A stretch of 15,259 nt of DNA, taken from NCBI GenBank assembly GCA_027039465.1, contig JALWEA010000129.1, positions 1 to 15,259 of the forward strand, written 5' to 3'. The position numbers and the translations under genes were made by a program. Shown here in pieces: positions 1 to 7,348 of the stretch. How positions within the stretch are numbered: position 1 is the first letter of the stretch; the number at the start of each line of letters is the position of its first letter. The notes below the pieces were generated by a model. That model worked only from the letters and a program-made list of their open reading frames with translations, searched no databases and was not told where the DNA came from. The stretch comes from Calditrichia bacterium (GTDB lineage Bacteria > Calditrichota > Calditrichia > Calditrichales > Calditrichaceae).

Positions 1-1376
1 CCGTAGCGGGCAACCACGTCGGTTTGACGCGTATTCAATTCCAGCAAACGACTAATGGCTTTCAGGACATTGTCACCTTCCACATGACCGTGCAAATCAT
101 TGTATTCTTTAAAATAATCAATGTCAATCATCAGCAGGGAGAACGGTGTTTTATAACGTTTGGTGCGCGCCACTTCCTTTTTTAGCTCGCGAATAAAAAA
201 GCGGTAGTTATAAAGATTGGTCAATCCGTCGCGAATAGCTTCTTCGGATTTTATTTTGTACAGATACTTCAACCGGTCGAACAACTGCATGTTTTCGTAA
301 ATGATGGCAACGGTTTGAAAAAAGGATTTGAAAATGCGGATTTCATACGTTGCAAAATTCTTTTTCGTCGGCTGTTTATCCAAATAAATGACATATCGTT
401 CGTCAATCGTAATACCGGGATCGAAATCATCTTCATCCGGTTCGCCCTGGAGATGTTGAATGGAGTGACGTCCCAATTCCTGCAAATAACTGATCACAAA
501 CGACGACGTGTTAAAAAACGAGCCGATGGAATGCAGACTTTCCTCCACCAATTGGTGCTTGTCTTTAATCCAAAGTAAACCACCCTCTTCGCGTACCAAT
601 TGCAGAAGTTGATCGCTAAAGGGAAGTTCCGCTTCTTTGGGCGATGCTTCAAATTGACCGAAAAAAGAGCAGGGCTTTATCGTACTGTGGCGCGGGTCGT
701 GGCGAAATATAACGCACCGATCCAGATGAAATCCTTCCACAATGCGTTCCGGTAAAATCTTAAGCAGTTTTTGCGGATCATTAAGGGTGCGCAGATAGTT
801 GGCTAGCGAATTCAAATAAAACAGCAAATCATTGTAATTGGCCAGTTCCTCTCGTGAAGCGATTAGGTCGGAATTCAAACGGGATAGGTTCTTATTCAAT
901 GTCTCCAGTTCCGAGACTTTGCGTTTTAGGCGTTCCACCAATTCCACATTGTAACGCTGTAAAAATTCTTTTTCGTATTCCGGGGGAACAAATTCGCGTT
1001 TACCGGCCAGAAATTCTTCCAACTTGAAAATAAATTCGTTAACATTAATGGGCTTGCTGATGTAACCGTCGCATCCGGCGGTGAGTACGTATTCCCGCAC
1101 GTTTTGTGTACTGGCTCCGGTTAGGGCAATAATGGGAATGTCGTGTAATTCGGGAAGACTTTTTAAATGGGTGGTAACTTCCGAACCTTGCATATCGGGC
1201 AGCATCAGATCGATTAAAATGAGATCGGGCTTGTGCAGTTTAGCCAGGCGAATGCCTTCCAAACCACGGCTGGCCTCGATGTACGTGTAGCCCTGATAAC
1301 GGATGATATCCGCCATTAAAGCCCTGGCATCGGGGTCATCTTCGATGTACAGAATCTTTTTGCTCTTTTTATTCAT
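1..1376 (-). CDS. Response regulator with GAF-like region and GGDEF domain (3' end cut by window edge)
   Basis: This is a partial gene: 458 codons are visible, reading off the left edge. The N-terminal receiver domain (about 1-125) has acidic pair D13/D14, phospho-acceptor D56 (LILIDLMLPD), T86 and K108 (SKP), so it should be phosphorylatable. A heptad-rich coiled coil follows (about 140-175), then a GAF-like region (about 180-390) of lower certainty. A GGDEF domain starts near 400 with the metal-binding stretch DIDYFKEYND. The frame stops at VARYG, immediately before the expected GG(D/E)EF signature, so catalytic competence cannot be judged. The known role of such proteins is synthesis of cyclic-di-GMP under phosphorelay control, in the cytoplasm. 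The start is ATG at 1376 with an AGGA site 5 bases upstream. It lies downstream of, and in the same direction as, the SpoIIE-type phosphatase, 441 bp away. No partner histidine kinase is in the window. Confidence 0.9.
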   Translation of the reverse strand, partial: MNKKSKKILYIEDDPDARALMADIIRYQGYTYIEASRGLEGIRLAKLHKPDLILIDLMLPDMQGSEVTTHLKSLPELHDIPIIALTGASTQNVREYVLTAGCDGYISKPINVNEFIFKLEEFLAGKREFVPPEYEKEFLQRYNVELVERLKRKVSELETLNKNLSRLNSDLIASREELANYNDLLFYLNSLANYLRTLNDPQKLLKILPERIVEGFHLDRCVIFRHDPRHSTIKPCSFFGQFEASPKEAELPFSDQLLQLVREEGGLLWIKDKHQLVEESLHSIGSFFNTSSFVISYLQELGRHSIQHLQGEPDEDDFDPGITIDERYVIYLDKQPTKKNFATYEIRIFKSFFQTVAIIYENMQLFDRLKYLYKIKSEEAIRDGLTNLYNYRFFIRELKKEVARTKRYKTPFSLLMIDIDYFKEYNDLHGHVEGDNVLKAISRLLELNTRQTDVVARY

Positions 1377-1817
1377 GTTTTCCTGCCCGCCTTACTCCGT
1401 GTTTGTCCGCCAAAAAACAAAGAGTAAGAGTCAAAGTCCGGCGTTAAAATTCGACACAAAACCGGTCGTTGTCAAATAATATCTCGGAAGAAATGAGATG
1501 ACTCTTTAAAAAAGTGTCTGTTTTTGAAAGAATTAAAGCCGATTTAGTTTGAATCTTGGAATCGGGAATTGGGGATTATGAACTGGGAACTTGGAACTGG
1601 GAATTGGGAACTTGCCGGAATGAAGCAGATGTTCCCAAACGCCAACCATCGCTTAACGAATAACGATTCCCATTTAACCATTTAACAATTCAACCTTCCT
1701 ACGATTAACGGATAACGAATACACGCTTAACCCTTCAACCCTTAACTCTTAACTCTTAACTCTTAACTATTCAACCATTCAACCAACTAACCCTTAACTT
1801 TTCCCAAATTTCCATTT
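1377..1817. other. Gene-free region between the two minus-strand signalling genes
   Basis: No supported gene. The right two-thirds is low-complexity: a G-rich stretch of GGGAA(C/T)T-like units at about 1561-1613, then a C-rich stretch to about 1800 annotated separately as a repeat. The left third holds the leader and ribosome binding site of the response regulator gene. I see no clear intrinsic terminator for the upstream phosphatase gene. Confidence 0.7.
1561..1800. repeat. Low-complexity TTAAC/GGGAAT-type repeat tract
   Basis: The tract starts with G-rich units (GGGAATTGGGG, CTGGGAACTTGGAACTGGGAA) and switches to a C-rich, G-poor strand from about 1650. There a 7-base unit CTCTTAA repeats three times near 1744-1768, with variants TTAACCC, TTCAACC and TTAACCA around it. 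It also contains CGATTAACGGATAACGAA at 1702-1719. The reverse-complement type of sequence recurs at 3876-3955, on the other side of the phosphatase gene. Confidence 0.75.
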
Positions 1818-3728
1818 CTAATCATATTTGCAAACGAGCAGGGTCATGTCATCTTCCCGAACTCTTTTTATGCTGAATTCCTGCACTTTTTTGATGATGG
1901 TTTCCCGAATATCCAAAATACTTTTCTCACGATTCCTTTTTAGCAGATCGAGCAGACGTTCTTCGCCGAACTCTTCACCGGAAGCATTCATTGCCTCGGT
2001 AATGCCGTCGGTGTACATCAGTAAAATATCGCCTTTATTAAAAGGAATTTCTTCCTGCCGGTATTGGAAATCGGGTTGAAAGCCGATGACAATACCGCCT
2101 GTGTGCAAACGTTCCACCTCTCCCGAAGCGCGCAACAAGATCGGTGCATTGTGTCCGGCGTTGGTGTAGATCAATTTATTCTGTTCCGTATTAATAACGG
2201 TGTAAAAGAAAGTAACATAGTTCCCTTCTGCAGTGCTTTCGTACAATAAATTGTTCAAGCGGTAAACAATGTCGCAAGCCGTCATGAAGAACTGTTTTTG
2301 GCTGCGTAGTCCGGCCAGAACCAAAACCATGGTTAAAGCGGCCGGCGCGCCTTTGCCGCTCACATCACCGATGGCCAAACCGACGGTGTGTTCGTCGTAA
2401 CGAATGATATCGTACAGGTCACCGCTAACGATTTTACTGGGCAGATTTACGGCCGTAATTTGCAGATGCTCGATTTTAGGCGCCCGTTGTACTAGTAACG
2501 CTTTTTGCACTTTACTGGCATTGATCAGTTCGTGTTCCAAAGCTTTTTTGGCCAGCATGACCTTAAATTGTCTTGCATTGTGAATGGCAATGGAAGCCAT
2601 TTGGGCAAATAATTGCAGCAAATCCACAAGCTGGTGATTAAAATAAGCCAGCCGGTTGCTTTCCAGACAGATAACGCCTAAAACCTGATTGTCAAAGACC
2701 AACGGAATGGAGGCCTGAGAGCGGGTTTCTTTGCGCAAGGCAAAATAATGCTCGGCCGTTCGTACATCGTCAATCACCTCAATTTGGCCGGATTGAACCA
2801 CCCAACCGCAGGAACCTTGCCCGACCTTTAAATGCATGCGCTTCAATGCCTCGGGATCGTAACCGTCAAAACTGGTGTTCAGCAGTTTCTCTCCCTTTTT
2901 ATCCACTAGAAAAATGACCGCGGCATCATAGTGGGTGACCTTTTTCAGATTCTTCAGAATAAAATCCAAAATCGTCTTAATATCAAAACTGGAAAGAATT
3001 TTTTGTCCGACTTCCATCAATTTGCGCATTTGGTAATTGCGGTTTTGCAAGTCCAGAATCAAAGCGGTATTTTCCAGAATTAATCCGGCTTTTTTCTGGA
3101 TTTTTTCCATTAACTTCCAGGCTTTTGGCGCACCGTAAAAAGGAATTTTATTAACGTCAATGAGCAGGAAAGCAAAAATTTTATTGTGGCCGCGAAAAGG
3201 CAGGATTGATGTTACGCCGCTGCTACGGGCATGATGCACAAAGCTTTCCGGCAGATTGGTGCGCTCAAAATTTTTATCCAGCAAAGTTGTTAGCTGTAAG
3301 TTTTTTAAATATTCCGTTTTCAGATCGAAAGCGAGCAGCTCTTCATCGTAAATGGCATGAGCGTGGGCAGGGTAATATTTGTCGTCTTCCAAAATGTAGA
3401 AGATAAAAGGAATGCCTTCAAACAACTGATCGAAGGCGTCGAATAATAATTTGGAAACTTCATCAAACTGAGAAGCCCTGTTAAGATCGTTGTTCAGTTT
3501 TTCAAGAATGCGCACGGCGCGGGTCGTTAGTAAGTAAGTGCGATGCAAAAATAACCGATGCAACAAATCGAGCAGTTGCGGTTGGAAGACCAATAAGATT
3601 AAGACGGTGATGGTAAAGGTTAAGAACAAGGAGCCGCTGAATTTATTGATGAAATAATCCAATATTACAAAAACTGCCAAGGCGATTAAATAAATAATAA
3701 CGGTATCTATGATTTTCCGGACAGGCAA
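1818..3728 (-). CDS. Membrane-anchored GAF-SpoIIE/PP2C serine phosphatase (RsbU/RsbP-like)
   Basis: A 636-residue protein. Two hydrophobic helices (about 6-28 and 33-50) form a membrane anchor. A weakly conserved sensory region (about 80-225) may be a degenerate GAF domain. A clearer GAF domain lies at about 245-390, with GQGSCGWVVQSG and the closing LQLFAQMASIAIHNA. A coiled linker leads to a SpoIIE-type PP2C phosphatase (about 420-634). Metal-ligand motifs are intact: SGDLYD (435-440), GDVSGKG (454-460), NAGHNAP (523-529), YTDGITEA (572-579) and REDDMT (624-629). The family dephosphorylates anti-sigma-factor antagonists in partner switching. No STAS or HATPase partner is in the window, so the target is unknown. 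The start is TTG at 3728: GGAGG at 3738-3734 sits 5 bases upstream and no ATG fits the N-terminus. Confidence 0.9.
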   Translation of the reverse strand: MPVRKIIDTVIIYLIALAVFVILDYFINKFSGSLFLTFTITVLILLVFQPQLLDLLHRLFLHRTYLLTTRAVRILEKLNNDLNRASQFDEVSKLLFDAFDQLFEGIPFIFYILEDDKYYPAHAHAIYDEELLAFDLKTEYLKNLQLTTLLDKNFERTNLPESFVHHARSSGVTSILPFRGHNKIFAFLLIDVNKIPFYGAPKAWKLMEKIQKKAGLILENTALILDLQNRNYQMRKLMEVGQKILSSFDIKTILDFILKNLKKVTHYDAAVIFLVDKKGEKLLNTSFDGYDPEALKRMHLKVGQGSCGWVVQSGQIEVIDDVRTAEHYFALRKETRSQASIPLVFDNQVLGVICLESNRLAYFNHQLVDLLQLFAQMASIAIHNARQFKVMLAKKALEHELINASKVQKALLVQRAPKIEHLQITAVNLPSKIVSGDLYDIIRYDEHTVGLAIGDVSGKGAPAALTMVLVLAGLRSQKQFFMTACDIVYRLNNLLYESTAEGNYVTFFYTVINTEQNKLIYTNAGHNAPILLRASGEVERLHTGGIVIGFQPDFQYRQEEIPFNKGDILLMYTDGITEAMNASGEEFGEERLLDLLKRNREKSILDIRETIIKKVQEFSIKRVREDDMTLLVCKYD

Positions 3729-3751
3729 AACTTCCTCCGTTCTTTTGGCCG

Positions 3752-3780
3752 AATATAGATAAAAAGCGCTAATAATTCAA
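3752..3780 (-). promoter_or_regulatory. Candidate sigma-70-type promoter of the phosphatase gene
   Basis: On the minus strand TTGAAT (3780-3775) is followed after 17 bases by TATATT (3757-3752). This is upstream of the GGAGG ribosome site and gives a leader of roughly 15-20 bases. The spacing is ideal but the call is by eye; promoter consensus in this lineage may differ. Confidence 0.4.
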
Positions 3781-3875
3781 TAAAGAACTATCGAGCTAAT
3801 ACGCTTCCTTAACCTTGCAAACGAAATAATGCAATAAAAAGTCCCGAAGGCGTTAGCGTAAGAAGTTGAATGGGG

Positions 3876-3955
3876 GAATGGTTAAGGGTTAAGAGTGTAA
3901 GGGTTAAGTGAGGCGTTATCCGTTATTCGTATATTCGTTAATCGTTGATTGTGGG
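3876..3955. repeat. TTAAC-type repeat tract, inverted copy
   Basis: The plus strand reads GGGGGAATGGTTAAGGGTT, AAGGGTTAAG and then GCGTTATCCGTTATTCG and CGTTAATCG. The reverse complement contains CGATTAACGAAT, CGAATAACGGATAACGC and CTTAACCCTT, the same word set as the C-rich strand at 1650-1800. The two tracts therefore face each other across the phosphatase gene. Confidence 0.7.
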
Positions 3956-3963
3956 AGACGATG

Positions 3964-4068
3964 TTGTCATTGCGACCCGCCTGAGGCGGGGAAGCAATCC
4001 CTTCCAAAGCGGCAACGGCCGGTAATGGTGGAAGGGATTGCTTCGCTCGTGCCTCGCTACTATTGACA
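3964..4068. repeat. Palindromic repeat element A (TGTCATTGCGA type)
   Basis: A perfect 16-bp inverted repeat pairs 3991-4006 with 4029-4044 (arm GAAGCAATCCCTTCCA), with a 22-base loop. Outside the left arm is a small hairpin, CCCGCC-TGA-GGCGGG, at 3976-3990. The element starts with TGTCATTGCGA-like sequence and ends with a degraded counterpart (CTCGCTACTATTGACA). This is the look of dispersed palindromic elements found between genes in several bacterial phyla. It could also fold in RNA, but no T-run follows, so it is not an intrinsic terminator. Confidence 0.7.
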
Positions 4069-4077
4069 TGTAGCGGG

Positions 4078-4187
4078 CTGTCATTCTGAATGGAGTCCCG
4101 AGAATCGGGACGGAATGAAGAATCTCTTACGTCCGTTGCTACTTTTGAGGAGATTCTTCTCCCGCCACGGCGGGATCAGAATGACAG
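4078..4187. repeat. Palindromic repeat element B (TGTCATTCTGA type)
   Basis: The outer 12-bp inverted repeat CTGTCATTCTGA (4078-4089) pairs perfectly with 4176-4187. The inner 10-bp repeat GAAGAATCTC (4117-4126) pairs with 4150-4159. Each side carries its own small hairpin: TCCCGA/TCGGGA at 4096-4110 and CCCGCC/GGCGGG at 4161-4174. The whole element can be drawn as a long stem with a side arm on each strand. It lies 9 bases after element A and shares the CCCGCC/GGCGGG arm with it. Confidence 0.75.
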
Positions 4188-4369
4188 AGCTGGCGCCTCA
4201 TGTCACTATCTTAATAATCCATGGCGCATGCCATGGTTACCTTTTTCGCCTTGATTGTTGCTTGAATAAGCCCTGGATGGCGTCGTAAAAAGATTTTACT
4301 AAAAAATGTTAATTGGTTAATTTACTCAGTCATTGTAAAAATGAAGCATTAAAAATAAAAGGGAAAGAT

Positions 4370-5695
4370 ATGATGAAAAATGTGTTGGTATTAGGCGCCG
4401 GTTTTGTGGCGCGTCCGTTGGTGCGTTATCTGTTGGAAAAAACCGAATTGCATTTGGTCGTTGCCGATATCCGGGTGGCACAGGCCGAAAAGTTAATTGC
4501 GGGGCACCCACGCGGTCGTGCCGTAAAATTGGATGTGAACGATGAACAAGCGTTAAATGCCATAATCTCCGAAGCGGATATTGTGGTAAGTTTGTTGCCA
4601 TGGATTTTTCACATTAAGGTAGCCAAAGCCTGTTTGCAGCTTAACAAGCATCTGGTAACGGCTTCGTATGTTAAACCGGAAATGAAAGCTCTGGACGAAG
4701 AGGCGAAAAAACGCAATTTATTGTTTTTGAATGAAATCGGTGTTGATCCTGGCATTGATCACATGGCAGCCATGAAAATCATTAACGATGTAAAAAATCG
4801 CGGCGGCAAGATTGTCAGCTTCTATTCTTATTGCGGCGGTTTACCTTCTTTCCAAAGCAATAATAATCCGTTCGGTTACAAATTTTCGTGGAGTCCGGTG
4901 GGTGTGATGCTGGCGGCGTTGAGCGACGGTCAATATCTTAAGGACGGCAAAATCGTAAAAGTGCCGAGCGAACAACTTTTCCAACATTATTGGTTAAAAG
5001 ATATTCCGGGCGCGGGCACCTTTGAAGCTTACGTAAACAGAGACGCTTTGCCCTACATGGAGCTTTACGACATCAAAGACGCCAAAACCATGTACCGCGG
5101 CACGTTGCGCAATATCAGCCATTGCGAATCGTGGGATTATTTTAAAAAATTGGGCTTGTTCAATCGCGATGTTAAATACGATTTCGACCGCTTTACGGTT
5201 AAACAGGTTTTGGCGCAAGCCATTCAAAGCCAAGGGGAAAGTTTGGCGAAGGAAACGGCCGAATTTTTAAACATTCCGGAACATTCGGTCACCATTAAAA
5301 AGCTGGAGTGGCTGGGCATTTTTTCGGACATTAAATTAACTTTGGGACAGGCTTCGGTTTTCGATATGTTTGCCCATTTAATGGAAAAGAAATTGGTCTA
5401 TGAAGAAGGCGAAACGGATATGTTGGTGCAGCATCACGAGTTTATTGCGGAATATGCCAACGGAAATAGAGAACAAATCACGGCGACTATGGTGGATACG
5501 GGCATTCCTTACGGCGATACTTCCATGGCGCGTACCGTCAGCCTGCCGGTGGCCATTGCCACGCGATTGATTGCCGAAGGCAAAATTCAACTGAGCGGCG
5601 TGCATATTCCTGTTTTGCCGGAGATCTACAATCCCGTTTTGGAAGAATTGGAGTCGCTTAATATTAAATTCACCGAGCGCCACGCCTGGTTGTAA
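4370..5695 (+). CDS. Saccharopine dehydrogenase, L-glutamate-forming (LYS9-like)
   Basis: A 441-residue enzyme, close to the length of yeast Lys9. The N-terminal Rossmann fold begins VLVLGAGFVARPL (5-17). Family motifs follow: LLPWIFH, NEIGVDPGIDHM, YCGGLPSF with NPFGYKFSWSP, YRGTLRN, and at the C-terminus GVHIPVLPEIYNPVLEEL. The family oxidises saccharopine to glutamate and 2-aminoadipate 6-semialdehyde with NAD(P)+, or runs in reverse in the aminoadipate route of lysine synthesis. The next gene encodes the partner half-reaction, which favours lysine catabolism, though direction cannot be proved from sequence. ATG occurs at 4370 and 4373; the GGGA at 4361-4364 spaces slightly better with 4373. 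An in-frame TTG at 4313 adds 19 residues absent from the family and is rejected. Confidence 0.92.
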   Translation: MMKNVLVLGAGFVARPLVRYLLEKTELHLVVADIRVAQAEKLIAGHPRGRAVKLDVNDEQALNAIISEADIVVSLLPWIFHIKVAKACLQLNKHLVTASYVKPEMKALDEEAKKRNLLFLNEIGVDPGIDHMAAMKIINDVKNRGGKIVSFYSYCGGLPSFQSNNNPFGYKFSWSPVGVMLAALSDGQYLKDGKIVKVPSEQLFQHYWLKDIPGAGTFEAYVNRDALPYMELYDIKDAKTMYRGTLRNISHCESWDYFKKLGLFNRDVKYDFDRFTVKQVLAQAIQSQGESLAKETAEFLNIPEHSVTIKKLEWLGIFSDIKLTLGQASVFDMFAHLMEKKLVYEEGETDMLVQHHEFIAEYANGNREQITATMVDTGIPYGDTSMARTVSLPVAIATRLIAEGKIQLSGVHIPVLPEIYNPVLEELESLNIKFTERHAWL

Positions 5696-5720
5696 AGCCT
5701 TAAAGTTCAGGGTCGGCGGA

Positions 5721-5750
5721 TTGCATTGTTTGGCGTAAACTTCGTATATT
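5721..5750 (+). promoter_or_regulatory. Candidate promoter for the lysine-ketoglutarate reductase gene
   Basis: TTGCAT (5721-5726), an 18-base spacer and TATATT (5745-5750). The -10 hexamer matches the one proposed for the phosphatase gene. It would give a leader of about 180 bases before the start at 5936. No terminator is visible after the preceding dehydrogenase gene, so readthrough transcription is also possible. Confidence 0.35.
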
Positions 5751-5768
5751 CCCTAATCGGTTTTTTGA

Positions 5769-5877
5769 GCGGCGTGCGTAATGAATTCATTGGCAGGAAT
5801 GAAGTAGATGGCCTTTGAATGAAAGACCCGATTGCAAGAACCATCGGCTGCCAGGGAACCTTGTTATTTAGCGCCGA
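5769..5877 (+). promoter_or_regulatory. Possibly folded RNA leader upstream of the lysine reductase gene
   Basis: Nested complementary segments are visible: 5770-5774 with 5872-5876 (CGGCG/CGCCG), 5790-5796 with 5848-5854 (TTGGCAG/CTGCCAG, one G-U), 5807-5811 with 5841-5845 (GATGG/CCATC) and CTTT/AAAG at 5813-5825. The order is consistent with one long bulged arm closed by a GC-rich stem. I do not recognise a known riboswitch; it lacks what I would expect of the lysine riboswitch core. Chance pairing is not excluded. Confidence 0.25.
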
Positions 5878-5935
5878 CGGATGAGCGCGCCCGCAGGATT
5901 GGATTCGAAAAATAAAAAAGAAAAAGGAATAAACA

Positions 5936-7243
5936 ATGAACAGCATTTTGATACGAGCGGAAGACAAAAACAAATGGGAACGCCGGACGCCAATTGTTCC
6001 GGACGATTTGAAACGCATTTTGCAGGAAGTACCAACCAAAGCTTATGTGGAAAAATCGGACAAACGATTTTTTAAGGAATCCGAATACGAACAGGCCGGG
6101 GCGGAAATTTGCGAGGGCATGGAAAAAGGCGATGTGATTTTCGGGGTGAAAGAGATTCCGGAGCAGAAGATTCTTCCCGATAAAACCTATCTGTTTTTTT
6201 CGCACACTATAAAAGGGCAAAAATACAACATGCCCTTGTTGCAGAAAATCATTGATTCCGGTTCGACGTTGATTGATTACGAAAAAATTACCGATGAAAA
6301 AGGGCGAAGGCTCGTTTATTTCGGCCGATATGCCGGTGACGCAGGCGCGATTGATTTGCTTTGGTTAATGGGGCAAAATTGGCGGCAGCGTGGTATTGAA
6401 ACGCCGTTTGGCAAACTGAAACAGGCTTTGCATTACCATTCCGTGGAAGAAGCGCATGCCGAGATGGAAAAAGTCGGGGAAGAAATTCGGGAGAACGGTT
6501 TGCCCGAGGCTTTGCAGCCGCTGGTGATCGGCGTGTTGGGCTACGGTAATGTTTCGAAGGGGGCGCAGTACATTTTGGATGCTCTGCCCACCAAGCGGGT
6601 GGAACCGAAAGATTTGGCGGAATTGGTCACCAACGGGCAATTTGACAAGCGTACCGTTTATGTTACTGTTTTTAAAGAAGAACACCTGGTGGAACATCGG
6701 GAAGGTAAACCTTTTGAACTGATGGATTATTATCAGCATCCCGAGCATTATCGTTCGGTCTTTGATCGTTATTTGCCCTATTTATCGCTTTTGATCAATG
6801 CCATTTACTGGGAGAAGCGCTATCCCAAATTCGTAACATGGCAATCATTAGCCGAACTGGAGAAGGAAGGCCGGTTACGCTTGCAGGGCATTGCCGATAT
6901 CTCCTGCGATATTAACGGTTCGATAGAGTGTGACACGCACTGTACGGATTCCGGCAATCCCGCTTACCGCATTCATCCATCCACCAAAACCATTAGCGAA
7001 GGGCATTTGGGCGAGGGCATTGTCATTTTAGCCGTGGATAATTTACCGGCGGAATTGCCCAATGATTCGTCCCGATTTTTCAGCAGTCAGTTGCGTCCCT
7101 TTGTGCCGGGCATCATTAAGGCCGACTTTGGTAAATCTTTGGAAGAGAGCGGACTGCCGGAGGAAATTAAACGGGCGGTTATTGTTTACAAGGGGAAATT
7201 AACGCCGGCTTTCCAATATTTACAGGAATATTTGCAGTCTTAG
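5936..7243 (+). CDS. Lysine-ketoglutarate reductase half (saccharopine-forming, AASS N-terminal type)
   Basis: A 435-residue enzyme of the alanine dehydrogenase/PNT fold, like the N-terminal half of animal and plant LKR/SDH. Visible motifs are the N-terminal IRAEDKNKWERRTPI (6-20), VKEIP (71-75), FFSHTIKGQKYNMPLL (87-102), YFGRYAG (128-134), the nucleotide-binding GYGNVSKGA (202-210), DISCDINGSIE (321-331) and VDNLPAELPNDSS (367-379). The family condenses lysine with 2-oxoglutarate using NADPH to give saccharopine in the cytoplasm. In eukaryotes it is fused to the dehydrogenase; here the two are separate genes in the order dehydrogenase, reductase, 240 bases apart. The start is ATG at 5936 with AAAGG 10 bases upstream. 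Simple alanine dehydrogenase is the main alternative, but the DISCDxNGSIE and VDNLPAELP motifs argue for the saccharopine enzyme. Confidence 0.88.
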   Translation: MNSILIRAEDKNKWERRTPIVPDDLKRILQEVPTKAYVEKSDKRFFKESEYEQAGAEICEGMEKGDVIFGVKEIPEQKILPDKTYLFFSHTIKGQKYNMPLLQKIIDSGSTLIDYEKITDEKGRRLVYFGRYAGDAGAIDLLWLMGQNWRQRGIETPFGKLKQALHYHSVEEAHAEMEKVGEEIRENGLPEALQPLVIGVLGYGNVSKGAQYILDALPTKRVEPKDLAELVTNGQFDKRTVYVTVFKEEHLVEHREGKPFELMDYYQHPEHYRSVFDRYLPYLSLLINAIYWEKRYPKFVTWQSLAELEKEGRLRLQGIADISCDINGSIECDTHCTDSGNPAYRIHPSTKTISEGHLGEGIVILAVDNLPAELPNDSSRFFSSQLRPFVPGIIKADFGKSLEESGLPEEIKRAVIVYKGKLTPAFQYLQEYLQS

Positions 7244-7270
7244 CATTTTTTTGTAAACTTGTGTCAGTAC

Positions 7271-7290
7271 GCGCATCTTTGCGCCTTTTT
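7271..7290 (+). terminator. Weak candidate terminator after the lysine reductase gene
   Basis: A 5-bp stem GCGCA/TGCGC (7271-7275 / 7280-7284) with a TCTT loop is followed by CTTTTT. The stem is short, so efficiency is doubtful. It lies 28 bases after the stop codon. Confidence 0.35.
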
Positions 7291-7348
7291 GTTGAAATCA
7301 TCGACCGTTAGGTCGAAGCAAAAAAACGGTTCGGTAAAATAGTGAAGG

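Larger units (their letters stand above)
3729..4369. other. Gene-free intergenic region between divergent gene blocks
   Basis: About 640 bases without a supported gene, separating minus-strand signalling genes from the plus-strand metabolic block. It holds, in order, the phosphatase promoter candidate, a TTAAC-type repeat (3876-3955), two palindromic elements (about 3964-4190), a short perfect inverted repeat (4219-4225 / 4230-4236) and the leader of the saccharopine dehydrogenase gene. A weak promoter candidate for that gene is TTGGTT at 4313, 17 bases, TAAAAA at 4336. Confidence 0.7.

Noticed and set aside
1730..1800. Possible CRISPR or telomere-like array from the repeating TTAAC heptamers
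   Set aside because: The units are only about 7 bases with no spacers of uniform length and no cas genes. The match to telomere-like words is compositional, and this is inside a chromosome-like context.
3991..4044. Element A as a rho-independent terminator
   Set aside because: There is no T-run after either arm on either strand, the 22-base loop is long, and no gene ends beside it.
4313..4369. Upstream TTG extension of the saccharopine dehydrogenase gene
   Set aside because: It adds 19 residues before a canonical N-terminal Rossmann segment and has no good ribosome site. The ATG at 4370/4373 has GGGA at proper distance.
5378..5683. Open frame of about 100 codons on the minus strand inside the saccharopine dehydrogenase gene
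   Set aside because: It is fully antisense to a well-supported enzyme, has no family motifs and an odd composition, so it is a shadow frame. The same applies to the other antisense frames, such as 6365-6748 and 7451-7876.
5881..6075. Small plus-strand open frame in the leader of the lysine reductase gene
   Set aside because: It runs out of frame into the reductase gene, lacks a ribosome site and shows no recognisable protein. A regulatory leader peptide is not excluded but is not supported.
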